Below, piece by piece: positions 1 to 5,325 of a stretch of 12,616 nucleotides of DNA. Made by a program: the position numbers and the translations under genes. Position 1 is the first letter of the stretch; every line of letters begins with the position of its first letter. The notes under the pieces were generated by a model. The model ran no database searches, had not been told where the DNA came from, and was given only the letters and a program-made list of their open reading frames with translations. Origin of the DNA: JBGQDM01 sp041495845 (GTDB lineage Bacteria; Acidobacteriota; Terriglobia; Terriglobales; Acidobacteriaceae); assembly GCA_041495845.1 (NCBI GenBank), contig JBGQDM010000094.1, forward strand, positions 1 to 12,616. The letters are read 5' to 3'.

Positions 1-188
1 GCCAACAACCGCCCGAACACGGCATGCACATCGCTGGAGGTGAAGAAATCCCCCGCTTTGCCAAACTTCTCCACCGCGCGGCTGTAGTAGCCGAGTTCGG
101 GATCGTACAGACACATCTCCATGTAACGAGAGAATGGAACGGGGCCGCGCGCTTGGATTTCCGCCACAATTTTCTCGCGCAAACTCAT
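1..188 (-). CDS. MidA-type SAM-dependent methyltransferase, N-terminal part
   Basis: The gene runs off the left edge; only about 62 N-terminal residues are visible. I read it from the minus strand, starting at ATG 186-188. The segment contains SRYMEMCLYDPELGYYS and then FGKAGDFFTSSDVHAVFGRL. This resembles the start of the MidA/NDUFAF7 family (COG1565), whose members share a YM..CLYDP..GYY entry motif and a GDF.TSS motif before the SAM-binding fold. In mitochondria the family methylates a complex I subunit; the bacterial substrate is generally unknown. No good Shine-Dalgarno sequence precedes the ATG. The upstream cpxP-like gene is closed off by a terminator, so this gene probably has its own promoter, which I could not locate. 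The family call is fairly firm from motifs. The rest of the protein, including the SAM site, lies outside the window. Confidence 0.75.
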   Translation of the reverse strand, partial: MSLREKIVAEIQARGPVPFSRYMEMCLYDPELGYYSRAVEKFGKAGDFFTSSDVHAVFGRLL

Positions 189-239
189 CGGGTGATTGTG
201 TCATGCGGCGCGCTGCCGAGAGTCCCTTTTTCTTCGCGC

Positions 240-268
240 AAAAAAAAGGGGCGAGCCGCAGCCCGCCC
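240..268 (-). terminator. Intrinsic terminator of the cpxP-like gene
   Basis: Read on the minus strand, GGGCGGGC (268-261) pairs with GCTCGCCC (256-249) around a TGCG loop. This gives an 8-bp GC-rich stem with one G.U wobble, followed by C and eight T residues (247-240). It starts about 25 bases after the cpxP-like stop codon. This is a textbook Rho-independent terminator and separates cpxP from the downstream methyltransferase gene. Confidence 0.85.
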
Positions 269-293
269 TACCCTCCTCGCCAAAGAAACTTCC

Positions 294-794
294 CTACTGC
301 GCCGGCCCCTCCGACTCTCCGCCCATGCCTTCGTGCATGCCCATGTGGTCCCGCATGTGATGCTGTCTGCGCTCCATGAACTTTGTCAGTTTGGCTTTTT
401 GTTCCGGCGTCAGCAGCGCCACCATTTGCGCATGGATGCGTGCTTTTTGCACCATTAGCTCAGTCATGGCCTGCGCCTGCTGCGAAGCCAGAGCGCGCAC
501 TTTGGCCTCATCAAAATTCCCGTCCGATACCAGTGCGCTCATCTGCCGGTGCCCCTCCGCCATCTGTTCCATCAGCGGCTTCAGCTTGGGACGTTCCGTG
601 TCCAGGATCTGCCGGGCTTGTGCCCGTTGCGCGTCGGTCGCGTCCAGATAGTCGGAGAAGAAACCCAGCATGTGCTCGCCGGGATCTCCGCGATGTCCAA
701 AATGATGCTTGCTCGCCTGCGACACAGCGACGGCGCCCGCCACGGCAACCACCAGTGCGATGCATAGAAATTTCGTGGTGCGGTTCCAACTCAT
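294..794 (-). CDS. cpxP: CpxP/Spy-family periplasmic stress protein
   Basis: A 166-residue protein, close to the usual CpxP/Spy length. Residues 1-28 form a signal peptide: basic start, hydrophobic stretch about 9-25, then a small-residue cleavage region. The mature part is predicted mostly helical and carries the family's LTxxQ signature as LTPEQ (128-132), plus a degenerate first copy, LDATDAQ, near residue 50. Both ends are rich in His and Met: KHHFGH after the signal peptide, and HHMRDHMGMHEGM near the C-terminus. ZraP- and Spy-type relatives bind metal or act as ATP-independent chaperones; CpxP damps the CpxA sensor. The gene is divergent from cpxRA, the same arrangement as in E. coli, and this supports the cpxP reading over spy or zraP. 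A strong AGGAGG (803-808) lies 8 bases before the ATG. The precise ligand is unknown. Family call firm, orthology inferred. Confidence 0.82.
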   Translation of the reverse strand: MSWNRTTKFLCIALVVAVAGAVAVSQASKHHFGHRGDPGEHMLGFFSDYLDATDAQRAQARQILDTERPKLKPLMEQMAEGHRQMSALVSDGNFDEAKVRALASQQAQAMTELMVQKARIHAQMVALLTPEQKAKLTKFMERRQHHMRDHMGMHEGMGGESEGPAQ

Positions 795-886
795 TCTTTG
801 TTCCTCCTGGCTGCGTTTCCGTTCTCGCCAGAAACGCCGGTAATGGCATCAGACCACTTCCGGGCGTGACGCGACACAGCAACCGG

Positions 887-911
887 GTCAATGCCGGTAA
901 AGTTTTGTCAG
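887..911 (+). promoter_or_regulatory. Candidate CpxR-type operator with 10-bp phased repeats
   Basis: GTCAA (887-891), GTAAA (897-901) and GTCAG (907-911) sit exactly 10 bases apart. The E. coli CpxR box is GTAAA-N5-GTAAA, so the first two pentamers match it with one mismatch. OmpR/PhoB-family regulators bind tandem half-sites at this spacing. The site lies between cpxP (start 794) and cpxR (start 982), so it could serve both promoters. The octamer GCCGGTAA also occurs twice (836-843, 893-900), with a close third copy, GCCGGTAG, at 917-924. Function is inferred from position and motif only. Confidence 0.5.
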
Positions 912-935
912 TTGGGGCCGGTAGTGGGCTACAAA
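905..935 (+). promoter_or_regulatory. Possible promoter of cpxRA
   Basis: TTGTCA (905-910, 5 of 6 to the -35 consensus) and TACAAA (930-935, 4 of 6 to the -10 consensus) are separated by 19 bases, longer than ideal. The candidate CpxR box overlaps and lies just upstream, as expected for an activated, autoregulated promoter. Weak on sequence alone. Confidence 0.3.
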
Positions 936-981
936 TCTTTACAGCCTTCGCGCCCAAGACATGGCACAGTAAGGAGTAGCC

Positions 982-1686
982 GTGGATCGGATCCTGCTCA
1001 TTGACGACGACAAAGAGCTTTGCGCGCTGCTCAGCGAGTACCTGCAGAGCGAGGGCTTCCGTGTGGAGGCGGTCCACGACGGCGAGCGCGGCCTGGAAAA
1101 AGCCCTGACCTCCGATGCGGCGCTGGTCGTCTTGGACGTGATGCTGCCCGGGCGCAACGGGTTCGACGTGCTCCGGCAGTTGCGCCAGCAATCGCGCCAG
1201 CCAGTGCTGCTGCTCACCGCGCGCGGTGAAGAAGTGGACCGCATTGTCGGCCTGGAAATTGGCGCCGACGATTATCTGCCCAAGCCGTTCAACCCGCGCG
1301 AACTGGTGGCGCGCATCCGAGCCATTCTGCGTCGCGCCCAGCCTGGGGCCAACGGCCAGCCGCTGCCCGAACCAGTTCGGGTGGGTGATCTCGAACTCGA
1401 CCCAGCCACGCGCGTGGTGCGCCGCGGCGGGCGGGCGGTCGACCTGACCTCGATTGAGTTTTCTCTGTTGGAAGCATTGCTGCGGGGAGCGGGCCACGTG
1501 GTCAGCCGCGAGCATTTGTCGGAAACTGTGCTCAGCCGTAAGTTTTCGCCCTTTGATCGCAGCATCGACATGCACGTGAGCAAGCTGCGCAAGAAGCTGG
1601 GCGACAACGAAGAGGAGCGCATCAAGACGGTGCGCGGCACGGGCTACATTCTGGCCTATGCGCGCGAGAAGGACGGGGCGCGCTGA
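982..1686 (+). CDS. cpxR: CpxR-like response regulator (OmpR/PhoB family)
   Basis: A 234-residue regulator with an N-terminal receiver domain (about 3-115) and a C-terminal winged-helix DNA-binding domain (about 130-228). The receiver shows the acidic cluster D8-D9-D10, phospho-acceptor Asp52 in VVLDVMLPG, Thr79 and Lys101. The stretches LLLTARGEEVDRIVGLE and GADDYLPKPFNPRELVARI, together with VVSREHLSETVL and FDRSIDMHVSKLRKKLG, track E. coli CpxR closely. The wing motif is KTVRGTGYIL. It is predicted to be phosphorylated by the downstream kinase and to bind tandem half-sites such as those at 887-911. Translation starts at GTG 982, chosen because AAGGAG (971-976) lies 5 bases upstream and the motif-bearing N-terminus begins directly after it. 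The stop overlaps the kinase start by one base (TGATG), indicating translational coupling. Confidence 0.92.
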   Translation: MDRILLIDDDKELCALLSEYLQSEGFRVEAVHDGERGLEKALTSDAALVVLDVMLPGRNGFDVLRQLRQQSRQPVLLLTARGEEVDRIVGLEIGADDYLPKPFNPRELVARIRAILRRAQPGANGQPLPEPVRVGDLELDPATRVVRRGGRAVDLTSIEFSLLEALLRGAGHVVSREHLSETVLSRKFSPFDRSIDMHVSKLRKKLGDNEEERIKTVRGTGYILAYAREKDGAR

Positions 1687-3059
1687 TGCGGAGCCTCTTC
1701 GTCAGGATTTTCCTCTCCTTCTGGCTGGCGCAGGCGCTGTTCGTAGTGCTCGCCATCTTGGCGACGATGGCGTTGCGCCCCCGCCTCGACTCGCCCCGCT
1801 GGGAAACTTTGCGGGAATCCGTTGCGCGCGAGTCGGTGGCCGCGTATGAGCACGGAGGCGAAGGCGAGCTCCGGCAATATCTGCAAACCAAAATGGAGGT
1901 GTTTCACCTTCGCATCTTTTTCTTCGACAGCCAGAACCGCGAGCTCGCCGGGCGCCGGGTACCGCCGCCAATCCGCGATTTTATCGAGCACGGTCCGCCA
2001 GCCCGCAGCTCTCTGGCAGCCCGTTTCCTGCCTGACCGTCTTTTTGTTCAGTCCGTTACCGGCGCTTCGGGGAGCACGTACCAGCTGGTAGCGGAAGTCC
2101 CGCCGGTGCGGCATATGTTTGCCGGCCACGAACCCATGACCGGGATGGGCATGACCATCGCGATTCTTACGTCGGGCCTGGTTTGTTTTTTTCTTGCGCG
2201 GTCCATGACCGCGCCGGTGGTGCGATTGCGCGCCGCCACACAGCGCCTGGCGTCGGGTGATCTCAGCGCGCGCACCGGCGCCAGCGGGAGCCGCCGCCGC
2301 GACGAAATTGCCCAGCTGCTGCAGGACTTCGACGCCATGGCGGAACGCATCGAGAATCTGGTCAACGCCCAGTCGCGCCTGTTGCATGACATTTCGCACG
2401 AACTGCGCTCGCCGCTCGCCCGCCTGCAGGTGGCGTTGGGCCTGGCCCAGCAGCGCACGTCCGTCGAAGACTCCGCGCCCCTGGAGCGCATTGGCCTGGA
2501 AGCGGACCGCCTCAACGAAATGATTGGACGTCTGCTCACGCTCACGCGCCTCGAAGCCGGCCAGAATGCGGCGTTGCGCTCCGCGGTCGCGCTCGGAGAC
2601 CTGGTGCGGGAAGTGGCGCAGGATGCCGCATACGAAGCCCAGAACCGGAAGTGCCGGGTGCTTTGCGAGGTGCGAGCCGAGTGCTCGCTGTCAGGCAGCC
2701 CGTCCTTGTTGCGCAGCGCCATTGAGAACGTGGTGCGCAATGCGGTTCGTTACACCGGGGAAGGTACAGCAGTCGAGGTCAGCCTGGCGCATGAAGCCGG
2801 AGACGGCGGCCAGGCGGTGATCACGGTCAGCGACCGCGGCCCCGGCGTTCCAGAAGAATCGCTGGAGAAGTTGTTCACGCCTTTTTACCGCATTGATGAC
2901 GCCCGTGGCCGCGAGAGCGGCGGGGTGGGCTTGGGGCTGGCCATCACGGAACGGGCTGTCCGCCTACATGGTGGGAGTGTGCGCGCCCGCAATCGCGAGG
3001 GTGGCGGTTTGACAGTGGAGATGCGCCTGCCCGCTGCCGCTGACGCAGCAAAAAAATAG
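1686..3059 (+). CDS. cpxA: CpxA-like membrane sensor histidine kinase
   Basis: A 457-residue kinase, the same length as E. coli CpxA. Order: TM1 (about 8-30); periplasmic sensor region (about 31-155); TM2 (about 156-173); HAMP linker (about 174-228, ending with RDEIAQLLQDFDAMAERIE); HisKA domain with phospho-accepting His238 in LLHDISHELRSPLARLQ; ATPase domain with N-box ENVVRNAVRYT (347-357), G1 box DRGPGVP (383-389) and G2 box GGVGLGLAI (412-420). All catalytic boxes are intact, so it should be active as kinase and phosphatase toward the CpxR-like partner encoded just upstream. The periplasmic segment next to TM2 reads RHMFAGHEPMTGMGM, unusually rich in His and Met; this could bind metal or contact the CpxP-like protein, but that is inference. 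It starts at ATG 1686, overlapping the cpxR stop. A convergent gene begins 36 bases after its stop. Confidence 0.92.
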   Translation: MRSLFVRIFLSFWLAQALFVVLAILATMALRPRLDSPRWETLRESVARESVAAYEHGGEGELRQYLQTKMEVFHLRIFFFDSQNRELAGRRVPPPIRDFIEHGPPARSSLAARFLPDRLFVQSVTGASGSTYQLVAEVPPVRHMFAGHEPMTGMGMTIAILTSGLVCFFLARSMTAPVVRLRAATQRLASGDLSARTGASGSRRRDEIAQLLQDFDAMAERIENLVNAQSRLLHDISHELRSPLARLQVALGLAQQRTSVEDSAPLERIGLEADRLNEMIGRLLTLTRLEAGQNAALRSAVALGDLVREVAQDAAYEAQNRKCRVLCEVRAECSLSGSPSLLRSAIENVVRNAVRYTGEGTAVEVSLAHEAGDGGQAVITVSDRGPGVPEESLEKLFTPFYRIDDARGRESGGVGLGLAITERAVRLHGGSVRARNREGGGLTVEMRLPAAADAAKK

Positions 3060-3070
3060 GAGGGCTCTCC
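3050..3070 (-). terminator. Possible terminator of the hbd transcript
   Basis: On the minus strand, a short GGAG-AGCC-CTCC hairpin (3070-3059) is followed by TA and seven T residues (3056-3050). It begins about 25 bases past the hbd stop and overlaps the end of cpxA on the other strand. The stem is only 4 bp. An outer CGCAGCA/TGCTGCG pairing (3044-3050 with 3073-3079) could form a competing structure. Confidence 0.4.
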
Positions 3071-3095
3071 GGTGCTGCGGCGAGTCAAAACACGA

Positions 3096-3956
3096 TCACG
3101 AAGCCGGCGGATATTCGTACACACCGCGTCCTGCCTTGCGTCCCAGCCGCCCGTCTCGCACATACTGTTCGAGAAGCGGCGCCGGGCGGAATTTTTCTCC
3201 CAGCGTGCGGTGCAGGTACTGCAGGATACTCAGGCGGGTATCCAGCCCCACCAGATCCACGAGTTCAAACGGGCCAATGGGATGGTTCAGTCCCAGCTTG
3301 AGCGCTTTGTCGATATCGGCAGCTGTGGCAATGCCTTCGCCCAACATGTGGAAGGCTTCGTTCCCGATCATGGCGTTGATGCGGCTGGTGATGAAGCCGG
3401 GCGCTTCCTTGACCACCACGACCTCTTTTCCCATGCGCCGGCCCACGGCGAGCGCGGTTGCCAGCGTGTCTTCGCTGGTTTCGAGCGCGCGCACCACTTC
3501 GATCAATTTCATCTTGTGCACGGGGTTGAAGAAGTGCATGCCGACACATTTCGGCGCGCGGTAGGTCACTCCGGCCATCTCCGAAACGCTCAGGGAAGAC
3601 GTGTTGCTGGCCAGAATGGTGTGCGGGCGGCAGATTTTGTCGAGCAGGGTGAAGATTTCGAGCTTCGATTCCAGTTCTTCAGGAACCGCCTCGATGACCA
3701 GGTCCGCCGCCCGGGCCGCTTCCTCGACGGATCCGGCAAATTCAATGCGCGCCAAAGCGGCTTCTGCCGCCGCCCGTTCCACTTTTCCCAGTTCCACCGC
3801 TTTATCGAGATTGGCGCGGATTTCGCTTTCCGCCCGGCGCAGCGAGGCCGGCAAAATATCTTCCAGAATCGTCCGGAAACCGCCCAGCGCCGCCGCATGG
3901 GCAATGCCGCGCCCCATAATGCCGGCGCCGATTACTGCGATGGTCTGGACTTCCAC
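3096..3956 (-). CDS. hbd: 3-hydroxybutyryl-CoA dehydrogenase (3-hydroxyacyl-CoA dehydrogenase family)
   Basis: A 286-residue single-function enzyme, the usual length for Hbd/PaaH/MmgB. It is predicted to oxidise (S)-3-hydroxybutyryl-CoA to acetoacetyl-CoA with NAD(P), or to run in reverse. The N-terminal Rossmann fold (about 4-180) opens with IAVIGAGIMGRGIAHAAA, where GxGxxG is at 10-15. NTSSLS (118-123) supplies Ser120, and GMHFFNPVHKMKLIEVV supplies the catalytic dyad His141/Glu153, with the same spacing as His158/Glu170 of the human enzyme. The C-terminal helical domain contains NHPIGPFELVDLVGLD and ends with GRKAGRGVYEY. At the position of human Asn208 the motif reads GFITSRINA, with Ser191 in place of Asn. 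Translation starts at GTG 3956, which overlaps by one base the stop of the small gene upstream (TAGTG). No thiolase or crotonase gene is nearby, so the pathway (butyrate metabolism, phenylacetate or branched-chain catabolism) is open. Confidence 0.88.
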   Translation of the reverse strand: MEVQTIAVIGAGIMGRGIAHAAALGGFRTILEDILPASLRRAESEIRANLDKAVELGKVERAAAEAALARIEFAGSVEEAARAADLVIEAVPEELESKLEIFTLLDKICRPHTILASNTSSLSVSEMAGVTYRAPKCVGMHFFNPVHKMKLIEVVRALETSEDTLATALAVGRRMGKEVVVVKEAPGFITSRINAMIGNEAFHMLGEGIATAADIDKALKLGLNHPIGPFELVDLVGLDTRLSILQYLHRTLGEKFRPAPLLEQYVRDGRLGRKAGRGVYEYPPAS

Positions 3957-4144
3957 TACAGCGCCCCCCGCTCCAATTGTTCGAGCGTTGCTGTGATGTT
4001 GGGATCGGATTTGCGCAGGTAGTCCGCCAGCCGTTTGCGTTCTTCCTCGGTCATGGTGGGCATGGCTGAGTGGATGCGCCGCAAAGTTGACGCAATGTCA
4101 TCTACATAATTCATGAGTCGAATGAGTTCACCAGTCGCTGGCAT
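3956..4144 (-). CDS. Small conserved-looking protein of unknown function, coupled to hbd
   Basis: A 62-residue soluble, helical, charged protein, about MPATGELIRLMNYVDDIAST at the N-terminus and NITATLEQLERGAL at the C-terminus. It includes MTEEERKRLADYLR, a typical amphipathic helix pair. There are no cysteines, membrane segment or recognisable domain. Its stop codon overlaps the hbd GTG by one base, so the two are almost certainly co-transcribed and translationally coupled. A longer reading from GTG 4207 adds 21 Arg/Cys-rich residues that look non-coding; I prefer ATG 4142-4144, which has AGAGAGGAA about 10 bases upstream. A still shorter start at ATG 4114 has no ribosome site. A possible promoter (TTTACT, 17 bases, AAGAAT on the minus strand) lies upstream near 4228-4256 but is weak. 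Function not recognised. Confidence 0.6.
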   Translation of the reverse strand: MPATGELIRLMNYVDDIASTLRRIHSAMPTMTEEERKRLADYLRKSDPNITATLEQLERGAL

Positions 4145-4325
4145 ATCGAGCCGTTCCTCTCTGTCCGCGCACCGCGCGTTCCGGCCGCAACCGGAATCGC
4201 GTGCCACGTGCGTGGGAGACTTCTATTCTTCACGTTGGCCGGACTTAAGTAAAGCCACACGCGCGCACTCTGGGACGCTGCACTCATGGAAACGACGATG
4301 GTGTGCGCTTTCCTACGGTGCCGCA

Positions 4326-5105
4326 TCAGCCGCCCGAGCCCGCACGAGCCTCGTACTCCACGCTCACCAGGTAGAGCCCGCAGGCCGGTGCGGTGGCTCC
4401 TGCGGCTGCGCGATCGCGCGCGGCCAGAATCCGGTCCATGTCAGCGGGCGTAAGCGTTCCCTTGCCCGCCACGATCATGGTGCCCACCAGGTTGCGCACC
4501 ATGTGATGGAGAAAGCCCGAGCCGCACACGGTGTAGACGAACTCCTCTTCCCCCCGCTGCCAGGACGAAAAGAAAATCCGCCGCACATTCCCCGGGGAGG
4601 TTTCGTCGTTCAACCCTTTTTCCGCGTCGACCGCCGCGAAGGAAGTAAAGTCGTGCTCACCGAGGAACCGTTCCGCCGCCGCTGCCATGGCTGCCTCGTC
4701 CAGCGGAAAGGGATAGTGCCACACATAGCGCGCCACAAACGGCGGGCAGACTGTGCCCCGGAAGATGCGATAGCGGTAGGTTTTGGCGCGCGCCGACTTG
4801 CGGGCGTGAAAGTCCAGGGCCTGCTCTTCCACCTGCAAGATTCGGATGGCCGGCGGCAAAAGATCGTTCAGCGCCTTGGCGAAATTCCCCGTCGGGATCG
4901 TCGATGCCGTGGCGACTGTCGCCACTTGGGCCAGGGCGTGCACGCCCGCGTCCGTCCGTCCCGAACCTTGGGGCAGGACATTTTCTCCGGTCAGCCGTCC
5001 AATGGCAGCAGCCAGCAATCCCTGAACCGTAGGGAGAGACGGTTGCACCTGCCAGCCATGAAAATCGGTGCCATCGTACGCCAGCGTCAGTTTGAGATTG
5101 CGCAT
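4326..5105 (-). CDS. truA: tRNA pseudouridine(38-40) synthase TruA
   Basis: A 259-residue cytoplasmic enzyme, within the usual TruA length. It isomerises uridine to pseudouridine at positions 38, 39 and 40 of the tRNA anticodon arm. The N-terminus reads LKLTLAYDGTDFHGWQVQP, the family opening. The catalytic aspartate is Asp52 in GSGRTDAGVHA. Further family blocks are LDFHARKSARAKTYRYRIF (about 97-115), FLGEHDFTSFAA, and GSGFLHHMVRNLVGTMI (about 195-211). The start ATG at 5103-5105 gives the standard N-terminus, although no clear ribosome site precedes it. It is transcribed toward the small gene/hbd pair, with about 180 bases between, and divergently from the tolC-like gene. I see no anomaly. 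Confidence 0.95.
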   Translation of the reverse strand: MRNLKLTLAYDGTDFHGWQVQPSLPTVQGLLAAAIGRLTGENVLPQGSGRTDAGVHALAQVATVATASTIPTGNFAKALNDLLPPAIRILQVEEQALDFHARKSARAKTYRYRIFRGTVCPPFVARYVWHYPFPLDEAAMAAAAERFLGEHDFTSFAAVDAEKGLNDETSPGNVRRIFFSSWQRGEEEFVYTVCGSGFLHHMVRNLVGTMIVAGKGTLTPADMDRILAARDRAAAGATAPACGLYLVSVEYEARAGSGG

Positions 5106-5188
5106 GCTGAGGTTTGCGAGTCGTGGCGGCCGCTTTTTTCATCCAAAATTGGTCGCCGCAGTAGCGCCGGTGAACTCGCTCGATTGGC

Positions 5189-5194
5189 TATACT
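5189..5194 (+). promoter_or_regulatory. Possible -10 element upstream of the tolC-like gene
   Basis: TATACT matches the -10 consensus at 5 of 6 positions, in the 220-bp divergent region between truA and the tolC-like gene. No convincing -35 hexamer stands at 16-18 bases. A hairpin (GGAGG 5204-5208 with CCTCC 5219-5223, plus two inner CC/GG pairs around TTGC) would lie at the very start of the transcript. Confidence 0.28.
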
Positions 5195-5325
5195 AATTCT
5201 TCTGGAGGGCCTTGCGGGCCTCCGATCGGCGCGGACGGGCGAACTTTGGCTTCGCAGTCTGCGTATCCAGCATCAGAATCAGTGCCGGGGGATTTTCCGG
5301 CCTGTGAGTTTTGGAGATAGGTGAA

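Noticed and set aside
224..250. CCCTTTTT/AAAAAGGG inverted repeat as terminator
   Set aside because: The stem is AT-rich with an 11-base loop and is better explained as the T-tract of the strong hairpin at 249-268.
511..1575. 354-codon open frame on the minus strand across cpxR and part of cpxP
   Set aside because: It overlaps two genes with intact family motifs in other frames and crosses their shared promoter region.
3072..4022. 316-codon open frame on the plus strand opposite hbd
   Set aside because: It is antisense to a complete dehydrogenase; the translation has no family motifs.
4145..4207. N-terminal extension of the small gene from GTG 4207
   Set aside because: The added residues are Arg/Cys-rich with no ribosome site; ATG 4144 gives a cleaner protein.
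4113..5324. 403-codon open frame on the plus strand opposite truA
   Set aside because: It mirrors TruA, whose motifs are complete on the minus strand; composition looks non-coding.
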